Of a DNA stretch of 64,000 bases, positions 17,661-25,116 are shown one piece after another. The translations under genes and the position numbers were made by a program. Under the pieces are notes generated by a model that worked only from the letters and a program-made list of their open reading frames with translations, was not told the origin of the DNA and did not search any database. Positions within the stretch are counted from its first letter, which is position 1. Every line of letters starts with the position of its first letter. Origin of the DNA: Prado023 sp963818445 (GTDB lineage Bacteria; Actinomycetota; Actinomycetes; S36-B12; CAIYMF01); assembly GCA_963818445.1 (NCBI GenBank), contig CAWFSG010000018.1:62001-126000 (forward strand), read 5' to 3'.

Positions 17661-18229
17661 CATGGGTCCTCTCCATCGGACGCGCACTGACCGTACCAAA
17701 GGGTCGTGGCCCCGTAGGCCCTCTGGCGCAACGCCACGAGGCCCGGTGGCCAGCGGAACTCGCCGCCGCGGGTGGCACGCTCCACCATGACAACGGCATC
17801 GGGGGCCAGCCAGCCTCTGGTGAGCGCGGCCAGGAACGCTTCCACCTCGGGGGCTGGCATCGCGTACGGCGGGTCGGCGAGCACGAGATCGAACGGCTCG
17901 GGTGGACCGGCCAGGTGCGCGGCCACTGAGGCCACGACGACGCGGACGCCGGGCAGTCCGACGGTCTCGGCGTTGGTGCGCGCCACGGCGGCGCTGGGTC
18001 GGTCGCGCTCCACGAGCACCACGACGGCCGCTCCCCTGCTGGCAGCTTCAAGGCCGAGCGCACCGGACCCGGCGAACAGGTCCAGCACCCGGGCGCCGAC
18101 GAAGCCGCCGAGCATGTGGTCCAACGAGGCGAACATCGACTCACGGACGCGGTCGGTCGTCGGGCGGGCGCCACCCGAGGGGACGGCGAGCCGCCGACCA
18201 CGGGCGGTTCCGGCGATGATCCTGGTCAC
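17660..18229 (-). CDS. rsmD: 16S rRNA (guanine966-N2)-methyltransferase
   Basis: This 189-residue SAM-dependent enzyme methylates G966 of 16S rRNA. The N-terminus MTRIIAGTARGRRLAVPSG and TTDRVRESMFASL are family signatures. The SAM-binding motif is DLFAGSGALGLEAASRGA and the catalytic motif is DPPY. It overlaps coaD (TGATG), the common rsmD-coaD pair. Confidence 0.93.
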   Translation of the reverse strand: MTRIIAGTARGRRLAVPSGGARPTTDRVRESMFASLDHMLGGFVGARVLDLFAGSGALGLEAASRGAAVVVLVERDRPSAAVARTNAETVGLPGVRVVVASVAAHLAGPPEPFDLVLADPPYAMPAPEVEAFLAALTRGWLAPDAVVMVERATRGGEFRWPPGLVALRQRAYGATTLWYGQCASDGEDP

Positions 18230-18410
18230 GACGTCCCGCCCTCACGCAGCGTCGATGCCGGCCAGACCGGAACCGACTCCCCCGATCGACGATCGACATG
18301 GGAGGAAGCATGACCCAGCCGCTTCCGCCAGCCCTCACCGACACCCCGCACAGGACGGGCCCTTCGGCCCTGTGCCGGCACAGGGCCTGCCCCTAGCGTT
18401 GAACGTGGAG

Positions 18411-18426
18411 TCCTTCGCGAAGGAGG
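18411..18426 (+). promoter_or_regulatory. Palindrome overlapping a strong ribosome site
   Basis: TCCTTCGCGAAGGA (18411-18424) is a perfect 14-bp palindrome whose right half runs into AGGAGG (18421-18426), the ribosome site of the ATG at 18431. In RNA, the TCCTTC half can pair with GAAGGA and hide the site; in DNA it could be an operator. Both readings are inference. Confidence 0.35.
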
Positions 18427-18430
18427 GGCC

Positions 18431-18608
18431 ATGGGAGCGCACGCGCATTACCCCCAGAGGCAGCGCGCCGCGGTCGGGCCTGCACGCGTCCACATTGCTC
18501 AAGTTCCTCATCTGGGTTGCGGTCCTCGCCGCCGCCGTGTGGTTCATCGGCAGCGTGGTCGGCGGGGAGTTGGGTTCGGCCGTGACTGGGTGGTTCCGGA
18601 ACTGGTAG
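18431..18608 (+). CDS. Small single-span membrane protein (one +1 frame break)
   Basis: An ATG at 18431 has an excellent AGGAGG site 4 nt upstream (with an 8-nt spacing from its first base). Its frame gives MGAHAHYP and then nonsense, but dropping one C from the run of five at 18451-18455 gives MGAHAHYPRGSAPRSGLHAS, followed by a clean membrane segment (LLKFLIWVAVLAAAVWFIG) and a short polar end, stopping at 18608; 58 residues in all. Without the correction an in-frame GTG at 18405 also reaches the membrane segment. The function is unknown. The 200 bp upstream hold no other gene that I can see. Confidence 0.45.
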
Positions 18609-18645
18609 CCGGCATCGGCGGTTCCGGAACGCAGCCGCTGCTGCC

Positions 18646-18837
18646 TCAGCGGCTGTGCTGTCGCCGCCACGAGCGGTGACGCTGCGTGGGCATCGGGCGG
18701 GCGACTTGCAGGCGCTCCTGCAGTTGCAGTGCCTCGAGTTCGATCTCGCGGATCTCCTTGTCCAGGACCTCCACGTCGGCACCGTGATCGCGGATCATCT
18801 GCGGATCAATGCCCTTGCCGGGTTGCGACCCATCCAT
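18646..18837 (-). CDS. Small coiled-coil protein upstream-oriented toward recG
   Basis: This 63-residue protein begins MDGSQPGKGIDPQMIRDHG and then forms a heptad-rich helix (VEVLDKEIREIELEALQLQE) with a basic C-terminus. The start is well supported by GCAGGAGGTGGCC, with AGGAGG 8 nt before the ATG at 18837; an upstream in-frame ATG at 18879 has no such site. It lies 94 bp downstream of recG on the same strand. I do not recognise it. Confidence 0.5.
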   Translation of the reverse strand: MDGSQPGKGIDPQMIRDHGADVEVLDKEIREIELEALQLQERLQVARPMPTQRHRSWRRQHSR

Positions 18838-18931
18838 CGAGGCCACCTCCTGCACCTCACGATACGCCTCCGGCGCCATGACGGTCCGGTCGGCGGCAGG
18901 TGCGGCCAGTGAGGATCGGGGCGGCCGGGAC

Positions 18932-21151
18932 TCAGGTCTTCTCGAGGTACTCCGCGTGCTCTGGGTCGAACTCGCGGGCCAGCATCCGGGCCAGGACCGG
19001 GTGTCCCGAGAGCTCCGGGTCGGCGTCGACGAGTCGGGTGGCCTCCTCGCGGGCGCGGAGGATGACGTCCTCGTGGTCGAGCACGGACAGCAGCCGCAGG
19101 GAACGGCGCAACCCCGACTGTGCGGCGCCGAGGACGTCGCCCTCCCGGCGGGCGGCGAGGTCATACCGGGAGAGCTCGAACCCGTCGCTCGTGGCTGCCA
19201 CCGCCGCCAGCCGCTCCCGGGCGTCAGTCCCCTCAGGGGACTCGGTCACGAGCAGGCAGAGGCCCGCGTGGCGTCCCCGGCCGACACGCCCCCGCAGCTG
19301 GTGCAGCTGCGAGACGCCGAACCGGTCGGCATCCAGGACGATCATCAGCGTCGCGTTGGGGATGTCGACGCCGACCTCGATGACCGTGGTGGCCACCAGG
19401 ACGTCGATCCCATCCGGCCGCGAGGGGTCGGCGAACCGGGCCATCACGTCGTCCTTCTCGGCGGAGGTCATCCGACCCGTCAGGGCCGCCAGCCGCAGCC
19501 CCGCCAAGGGGCCGGCCTGGAGCTCGGGAAGGACGGAGTCGACGGCAGCACCCGCCCGCGCAGCGCCCCCGCCCGACCCCGCGTCTCGCGCGTCCCCCGC
19601 ATCCCCCAGCGCGGGTTCGCCGTCCGACTCGGCGACCCCCACCTCGATGCGCGGGCACACGACGTACACCTGGCGCCCCGCCGCCACCTCCTCGCGAGCG
19701 CGCTGCCACGCTCGGGCCAGGTAGTCCGGTCGCTCGAGGGATGGGACCACGTGGGTCACCAGTGGCTTGCGCCCGGCCGGGAGCTCGCGAAGCGTCGAGG
19801 TCTCGAGGTCACCGAACACGGTCATCGCGACCGTCCGCGGGATCGGCGTGGCCGTCATCACCAGGGTGTGCGGCCGCGTCGACTCCCCCGTCTTGGCGGC
19901 CAGCGCGGCACGCTGCTCGACGCCGAACCGGTGCTGCTCGTCGACGACGACCAGTCCCAGGTCGGCGAACTGCACCCGCTCCTCGAGCAGGGCATGGGTC
20001 CCCACGACGATGCCCGCCGCGCCGCTCGCGGCGTCCAGCAGGGCCGCCCGTCGGGCCGGCGCACCCTGAGACCCGGTCAGCAGCGCGATGCGTGTGGCAT
20101 CGGCACGCCCACCGAGCATCCCGCCCTGCGCCAGGGGTCCGAGCAGAGCAGCGATGCTGCGTGCGTGCTGCGCGGCCAGCACCTCGGTGGGGGCCAGCAA
20201 CGCGGCCTGGCCGCCGGAGTCGACGACCCGCAGCATCGCCCGCAGCGCCACCACGGTCTTGCCCGAGCCGACCTCCCCCTGCAGGAGGCGGTGCATGGGA
20301 TGGCTCCCGGCGATCTCCTCATCGATCACTGCAGCGACCGCGAGCTGCCCGTCGGTCAGCGTGAACGGCAACCCGGCGTCGAACTCGTCGCGCAGGCCAC
20401 CCGTCCGACCCGGCCTGGGGATCGCCGGAGCGGCCGTGATCGCAGCACGCCGCTGGGCCAGCACCACCTGGACCCCGAACGCCTCGTCCCAACGCAGCCG
20501 CTCGATCGCACGACGCGCCTGGGCCCGGTCGATCGGCCGATGGACCCACTGCAGGGCCGTGGGCAGGTCGAGCACCCCCACCCGTGCACGCAGGTCGTCG
20601 TCCAGGGGGTCCGGCCACGTGGCGGCCTCCGGGAGCGCCAGGCGCACGTTGCGCGCGATCGTCCAGCTGTTGACCTTCTCCGTCGCCGGGTACACCGCGA
20701 TGAGCCGGCCGGCGTAGTCCGCAGCTGCCTCGTCGGCCGCCTCCTCGTCGACGAACTCATGCTCGGGATGCAACAGCTGGCGCCGGCCGTTGAAGACACC
20801 GACCGTCCCGGCGAACAGCCCGAGGCGGCCCGTGCGGAACTTCGAGGCGATCCAGTCCTGGTTGAAGAACGTCAGGGTGAGCTCGCCGGTGCCGTCGGTC
20901 ACGACGGCCTCAGTGATGCTGCGTCGGCGCTTCTCCCCCGGCTTGGGCTTCAGGGGGCGTGAGCTCGCCGACGCCACCCGCGCCAGGACGGTCACCTGCT
21001 CGCCGACCTTCAGCGAGGCCAGGTCCGTGAGCTCGCCACGCTCGGCGTAGCGGCGCGGGTAGTGCGCCAGGAGGTCCTCGAGGGTCGTGATCCCCAGGGT
21101 TCCCAGCGCCTTGGCCGCCTTGCCGCCGACGACCCCGACCAGATCCGCCAC
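18932..21151 (-). CDS. recG: ATP-dependent DNA helicase RecG
   Basis: This 739-residue helicase remodels stalled forks and Holliday junctions. The N-terminal wedge/OB domain (about 1-230) precedes the helicase core: Walker A GEVGSGKTVVALRAML near residue 292, the DEQHRFG box near 403, and motif VI QLRGRVGRGRHAG near 617. A C-terminal domain characteristic of RecG ends at a TGA at 18932. A low-complexity insert (DAGDARDAGSGGGAARAG) interrupts the second helicase domain and looks lineage-specific. It starts 3 bp after the FakA-like gene. Confidence 0.96.
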   Translation of the reverse strand: MADLVGVVGGKAAKALGTLGITTLEDLLAHYPRRYAERGELTDLASLKVGEQVTVLARVASASSRPLKPKPGEKRRRSITEAVVTDGTGELTLTFFNQDWIASKFRTGRLGLFAGTVGVFNGRRQLLHPEHEFVDEEAADEAAADYAGRLIAVYPATEKVNSWTIARNVRLALPEAATWPDPLDDDLRARVGVLDLPTALQWVHRPIDRAQARRAIERLRWDEAFGVQVVLAQRRAAITAAPAIPRPGRTGGLRDEFDAGLPFTLTDGQLAVAAVIDEEIAGSHPMHRLLQGEVGSGKTVVALRAMLRVVDSGGQAALLAPTEVLAAQHARSIAALLGPLAQGGMLGGRADATRIALLTGSQGAPARRAALLDAASGAAGIVVGTHALLEERVQFADLGLVVVDEQHRFGVEQRAALAAKTGESTRPHTLVMTATPIPRTVAMTVFGDLETSTLRELPAGRKPLVTHVVPSLERPDYLARAWQRAREEVAAGRQVYVVCPRIEVGVAESDGEPALGDAGDARDAGSGGGAARAGAAVDSVLPELQAGPLAGLRLAALTGRMTSAEKDDVMARFADPSRPDGIDVLVATTVIEVGVDIPNATLMIVLDADRFGVSQLHQLRGRVGRGRHAGLCLLVTESPEGTDARERLAAVAATSDGFELSRYDLAARREGDVLGAAQSGLRRSLRLLSVLDHEDVILRAREEATRLVDADPELSGHPVLARMLAREFDPEHAEYLEKT

Positions 21152-21154
21152 CGA

Positions 21155-22777
21155 CTACTCCACGCCGATGATCGCGTGCCAGCGGGGCTGTCCGCCCTCG
21201 TAGCCGACGACCTCGACCTCCGGGTGGTGGCGCTCCACCCAGCGCTCGATGCCGTCGAGCAGGTCCGGCGGGGCATCCGCGCCGAGCACGATCGTGACCA
21301 GCTCGGCACCACCGCGGGCAAGCATCCGGGTCAGCACCGCGCGGGCCACCTGCTGCACGTCGGAGCCGATCTCGAGGATGTCCCCGGCGATGAGGCCGAG
21401 CTCGTCGCCGACCTTGCAGGCCCCCGCGGTGGTGATCGCGGCCTTGCTGGCCGTGGTCAACCCGGCGTACTGCGTGGCCGAGGATGCGCGGCTCATGCTC
21501 ACGACATCGTCGTCGAAGTCCTCCGACGGGTCGTGGACCGCGACCGCGGCCAGCGACTGGACGATCGACCTGGTCGGGATGACCGCGACGCGATGACCAC
21601 TGTCCCGGGCGGCCAGCCCGGCGGCCTCTGCAACCGGCCGGGAGTCCTTGTCCCCGGGAAGCAGAACCACCTCGTGCGCCCCGGTGGCCTCGATCCCGGC
21701 GAGCATCTCGGCGGTCGAGGGCCTCCCGAGCTCGGGCGCCCGCACGACGGTCACGCCGCTGGCCTCGAGGAGGTCGGCCACCCCGGCCCCATGGGCCACC
21801 ACCACGAGGGCCCGGCCGGTGGGCTGGGCACCCGCATCGACGACGGCCGCGAGGTAGGTGATCCGGATCCGGTACGGCACCCCGATGGCCAGCGCGGCCT
21901 CGACCGCGGCTCCGGCGTCGTCGACGTGCACGTGGATGTTCCAGAGGGCGTCCCCACCCACGACGACGAGCGAGTCCCCCAACCCGGCCAGGCGGGCCTT
22001 GAACCCGGGGATGGCCTCGTCGGGGGCGTCGAGCAGGTACATGACCTCGTACGCCGGGCCACCGTACCCGTGGAGCATGTGCTCGGGGTCCGCCAGGGAG
22101 TCCGGCTCCGGCGCGAGGCGGGCGAACTCGGGGAGCTCGCTGTGGACCCCGGTGACGATCTCGAGGAGGGCATCGGTGAGCACCACGTACCCACGCCCGC
22201 CTGCATCCACCACGCCCGCGCGGCGCAGCGCCTCGAGCTGGCCGGTGGTCGCCGCCAGCGCCGTGCGCGCAGCCTCGGCCGCTGCCCTGGTCACGGCCTG
22301 CAGGTCACCATCGGTCTCGGCAGCGATCTCCGTCGCCGCAGCCGCCGCGGCCCGGGCGACGGTCAGGACCGTGCCCTCCTTGGGGTTGGACACCGCGCTG
22401 AACGCCGCGGAGGCGGCCCGGGTGAGCGCGTCGGCCAACCAGGACCCGTCCATGGGTCGGGTCAGGTCGGCGGCCCTGGTCGCGGCGATCCCGCGCAGGA
22501 GCTCGGACATGATCACCCCGGAGTTGCCCCGCGCACCGAGGAGCATGCCCCTGGCCAGTGCCGCCAGGCGGGCGTTTCCCGGCTCGGGGATGTCGCCCTC
22601 GATGGCCATCATGGCCGCGACGCCGGCCTCGAGCGTGAGGTACATGTTGGTCCCGGTGTCGCCGTCGGGCACCGGGAACACGTTGAGGGCGTCGATGGCG
22701 CGACGGTGGGTCTTCATCCCGTCGAGGGCCAGCGCTGCCCAGCCCGTCAACGCCTCGGCGTCAAGAATCGTGCGCAT
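21155..22777 (-). CDS. DAK2-domain fatty-acid-kinase-like protein (FakA/YloV family)
   Basis: This 540-residue protein has an N-terminal DAK2 nucleotide-binding domain with NVFPVPDGDTGTNMYLTLEA at about residues 29-48, a middle domain, and a C-terminal DegV-like half. This is the FakA/YloV layout; in Firmicutes FakA phosphorylates fatty acids held by FakB. No FakB gene is in the window, so the actual substrate is inferred. It is the first gene of the pair with recG, as in mycobacteria, and diverges from rpmB across 168 bp. Confidence 0.85.
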   Translation of the reverse strand: MRTILDAEALTGWAALALDGMKTHRRAIDALNVFPVPDGDTGTNMYLTLEAGVAAMMAIEGDIPEPGNARLAALARGMLLGARGNSGVIMSELLRGIAATRAADLTRPMDGSWLADALTRAASAAFSAVSNPKEGTVLTVARAAAAAATEIAAETDGDLQAVTRAAAEAARTALAATTGQLEALRRAGVVDAGGRGYVVLTDALLEIVTGVHSELPEFARLAPEPDSLADPEHMLHGYGGPAYEVMYLLDAPDEAIPGFKARLAGLGDSLVVVGGDALWNIHVHVDDAGAAVEAALAIGVPYRIRITYLAAVVDAGAQPTGRALVVVAHGAGVADLLEASGVTVVRAPELGRPSTAEMLAGIEATGAHEVVLLPGDKDSRPVAEAAGLAARDSGHRVAVIPTRSIVQSLAAVAVHDPSEDFDDDVVSMSRASSATQYAGLTTASKAAITTAGACKVGDELGLIAGDILEIGSDVQQVARAVLTRMLARGGAELVTIVLGADAPPDLLDGIERWVERHHPEVEVVGYEGGQPRWHAIIGVE

Positions 22778-22945
22778 GGCCCTCCTGTCGATACCGCCCT
22801 AGATTAGTGGCCGGACCCCACGCGCAGCGCGAAGCAAGCACGGTCACCGGCCGCGATTTGGGTGCTGCTCGCCGATTCGGATATCCTTGTCGCCATATCA
22901 CTCGGGCCGCACTCGGCCCACCCCCTTCGGAACTGGAGTACGACT

Positions 22946-23134
22946 ATGGCTGCCAACTGCGACGTCTGCGGCAAGGGCCCCGGTTTCGGCCACAGCATCT
23001 CGCACTCCCACCGGCGCACCAAGCGTCGCTGGAACCCGAACATCCAGTCGGTGCGCACCGTTGTGGGCGGCACGCCGAAGCGGGTCAAGGTGTGCGCCTC
23101 GTGCCTGAAGGCCGGCAAGGTCTCGCGCGCCTGA
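22946..23134 (+). CDS. rpmB: 50S ribosomal protein L28 (zinc form)
   Basis: This 62-residue ribosomal protein begins MAANCDVCGKGPGFGHSISH and has the Cys pairs CDVC (5-8) and CASC (50-53), so it is the zinc-binding form. Actinobacteria often have a second, zinc-free L28 elsewhere under Zur control. GGAG lies 9 nt before the ATG. The divergent FakA-like gene lies upstream and a terminator follows. Confidence 0.96.
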   Translation: MAANCDVCGKGPGFGHSISHSHRRTKRRWNPNIQSVRTVVGGTPKRVKVCASCLKAGKVSRA

Positions 23135-23149
23135 GACGGCGAACTCCAG

Positions 23150-23180
23150 GGCCCCGGATCCCCCCAGCGGGACCGGGGCC
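23150..23180 (+). terminator. Terminator after rpmB
   Basis: GGCCCCGG (23150-23157) pairs with CCGGGGCC (23173-23180), and inside it TCCC pairs with GGGA after a one-base bulge, giving about 12 bp around a 6-nt loop. It starts 15 bp past the rpmB stop, with no U-tract. It lies between convergent rpmB and thiL and may serve both. Confidence 0.6.
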
Positions 23181-23232
23181 TCGTCATGTCCGGAGGCTTC
23201 CAGCTGTTCCCGCAGAGACGCGGCGGTCAGGG

Positions 23233-24219
23233 TTACCCGCTGAAGTGGTCGTGACCGCCGCTGCCGCGGGGGACGCGCCCACCGACCGTGACCCCGGGGG
23301 CCTCGAGCAGCTCGACGTCCGCAACGTCGCTGACCACGCCGATCGGGGTGAACCCCTCCGGGAGCACCGCATCGGCCGGGAACGTCGCAACCACCGCGTG
23401 GTCCTCGCCCCCGGTGAGGACCCACACGAGCGGGTCGGCATTGAACGCCGCCGCCGCCGAGGCAACCGGCTCGGCGACCTCGAGGCGGGTCGGGTCGATC
23501 TCGATGGCCACCTGGGAGGCCCGGGCGATGTGGCCGAGGTCGGACACGAGTCCGTCGCTGACGTCGATCATCGATGTGGCGCCACCTGCAGCGGCGGCGG
23601 CGGCCTCGGCATACGGGGGCTCCGGGCGGCGCTGGGCGTCCACCAGGGCCCGCGGCGTGCGGAACCCCCGGGAGAGGATCGACAGGCCCGCTGCCGCCCA
23701 TCCCAGGCGACCGGCGACCGCCACGACATCGCCGGGCTCGGCGCCTGAGCGCAGGACCGGGTCCGCGCCCAGCATCTCCCCGATCGCCGTCACCGAGATG
23801 ACCACGCGGTCGCTGCGCACGAGGTCCCCGCCCACGATCGCCGCGCCCTGGGCCTCGGCCTCGGCACGCAGGCCGGCGTAGAAGTCGGTGACCCACTCGA
23901 CCGGCAGGTCCGCGGGCAGCCCGAGGGCGACGACCAACGTGGTGGCGCGCGCGCCCATGACCGCCACATCGATCAGGTTCTGCGCGGCAGCCTTGGCCCC
24001 GATGTCCGCGGCAGTGGACCAGTCGCGACGGAAGTGCCGGCCCTCGACGAGCATGTCGGTGGAGACCACGACCCGACCGCCGCGGACCCCGACCACCGCC
24101 GCGTCGTCGCCGATCCCCACGTGCACCCCTGCTGCGGAGTGTCCGTCCAGGGCCGCGTCGATCCGCGTGATCAGGCCGAACTCCCCCACATCGCTGATCA
24201 GTTCGCCGCCACCACTCAT
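23233..24219 (-). CDS. thiL: Thiamine-monophosphate kinase
   Basis: This 328-residue enzyme makes thiamine diphosphate from thiamine monophosphate. The ThiL/PurM-type N-terminal motif GIGDDAAVVGVRGGRVVVST and TDMLVEGRHF bind Mg-ATP, then AAAQNLIDVAVMGA and GGDLVRSDRVVISVTAIG follow; the C-terminal domain has SDGLVSDLGHIAR and LTGGEDHAVVATFP. The ATG at 24219 has GGAGGA upstream. No TPP riboswitch was seen in the gap before it. Product supply would serve the two TPP enzymes in this window. Confidence 0.93.
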   Translation of the reverse strand: MSGGGELISDVGEFGLITRIDAALDGHSAAGVHVGIGDDAAVVGVRGGRVVVSTDMLVEGRHFRRDWSTAADIGAKAAAQNLIDVAVMGARATTLVVALGLPADLPVEWVTDFYAGLRAEAEAQGAAIVGGDLVRSDRVVISVTAIGEMLGADPVLRSGAEPGDVVAVAGRLGWAAAGLSILSRGFRTPRALVDAQRRPEPPYAEAAAAAAGGATSMIDVSDGLVSDLGHIARASQVAIEIDPTRLEVAEPVASAAAAFNADPLVWVLTGGEDHAVVATFPADAVLPEGFTPIGVVSDVADVELLEAPGVTVGGRVPRGSGGHDHFSG

Positions 24220-24313
24220 CGGTCCTCCACTCTGGGCACTGCGTCGAGTGCGCACGCTAGTCTGACTGCAGCGCCGCCCGGCACCCGGGTGGCCCTGACG
24301 GAAGGCCAGCATC

Positions 24314-24547
24314 GTGGTGCACGCCTACATCCTGATCCAGACCGAGGTGGGCAAGGCCCAGTCGGTGGTCGCTGAGATCGGCGCCATCGACGGCGTCACG
24401 GTGGCCCACGACGTGACCGGCCCCTACGACGTCATCGTCCAGGCACAGGCCAGCTCGATCGACGACCTCGGGCGCCTGGTCGTTGCCAGCATCCAGAAGG
24501 TCCCGGGGATCACCCGGACCCTGACGTGCCCGGTGGTCAACCTCTGA
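24314..24547 (+). CDS. Stand-alone Lrp/AsnC ligand-binding (RAM) domain protein
   Basis: This 77-residue protein is only the C-terminal ligand-binding domain of Lrp/AsnC regulators: MVHAYILIQTEVGKAQSVVA, then VTGPYDVIVQAQASSIDDLG, and a closing beta strand. There is no helix-turn-helix. Such lone RAM proteins form dimers or larger rings and bind amino acids; their partners are mostly unknown. The start is one of two adjacent GTGs at 24314. Its 3' end overlaps the start of the DUF3515 gene, suggesting one message. Confidence 0.8.
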   Translation: MVHAYILIQTEVGKAQSVVAEIGAIDGVTVAHDVTGPYDVIVQAQASSIDDLGRLVVASIQKVPGITRTLTCPVVNL

Positions 24548-25005
24548 GGCTCGCTCCCGTCCCATTGCTGGCGGCACTGGCCCTCGGCCTCGGGTCGCTG
24601 GTGGCATGCGCGCGACCGGTCGAGGTCGTGGTGCCCGCCAGCCCGGCACCGGAGGTCGAGGCCGCATGCGCGGTGTTCACCGCGGCCCTGCCCGCGGAGC
24701 TCTCGACCGTCGGCGAGCGCCGCGACGTCACGCCGGAGTCGGACCTCACCGCCGCCTACGGCGACCCGCCCGTCGGCGTCCGGTGCGGGGTCCCCGATCC
24801 GGCTGCCCTCGAGCCCACGTCGACCCTGGTCACCGTCGAGGGCATCGACTGGCTGCCCGAGGAACTGACTGGCGGCTGGCGGATGACCTCCGTGGGCCGC
24901 ATCGCCAACGTGGAGATCACCGTGCCCACCGAGCAGGGGCCCGCGCCGTCCGTGGCCGCCGACCTGAGCCCGACGATCACGGCGTCGCTGCCTCCGGCGG
25001 GCTGA
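24526..25005 (+). CDS. DUF3515 family lipoprotein-like protein
   Basis: This 159-residue secreted protein has a hydrophobic N-terminal segment (LAPVPLLAALALGLGSLVAC) ending in a lipobox-like LVAC, so it is probably a lipoprotein. The remainder fits the DUF3515 family of actinobacteria (GVRCGVPDPAALEPTSTLV, then VEGIDWLPEELTGGWRMTSV). Rv2980, next to thiL and ddl in M. tuberculosis, is the counterpart. The GTG at 24526 overlaps the previous gene by 22 bp; no better start is visible. Function unknown. Confidence 0.75.
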   Translation: MPGGQPLRLAPVPLLAALALGLGSLVACARPVEVVVPASPAPEVEAACAVFTAALPAELSTVGERRDVTPESDLTAAYGDPPVGVRCGVPDPAALEPTSTLVTVEGIDWLPEELTGGWRMTSVGRIANVEITVPTEQGPAPSVAADLSPTITASLPPAG

Positions 25006-25043
25006 GTCCACGCGGCGCCGGCGACGCGCAGCGGGCCGACCTG

Positions 25044-25090
25044 CGTTGTGACATGGATCTGGCCATGGGACTGCCGGATCGATGACACAG
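25044..25090. repeat. 47-bp palindromic element, copy B
   Basis: This 47-bp imperfect inverted repeat begins CGTTGTGACATGGATC and ends GGATCGATGACACAG. A second copy of the same length is at 60498-60544. It lies between the convergent ends of the DUF3515 gene and the TPP enzyme, so it could act as a two-way terminator. The remaining sequence of this 111-bp gap shows nothing else. Confidence 0.55.
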
Positions 25091-25116
25091 CGGGCGGCGT
25101 CGGCGCCGGCGCCCGA

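Noticed and set aside
18431..18679. 82-residue protein from ATG 18431 in the unchanged frame
   Set aside because: After eight residues it is Arg/Gly/Pro-rich nonsense, while the neighbouring frame has a clean membrane helix.
24220..24313. TPP riboswitch before thiL
   Set aside because: The gap is short and I could not find the conserved thi-box pieces.
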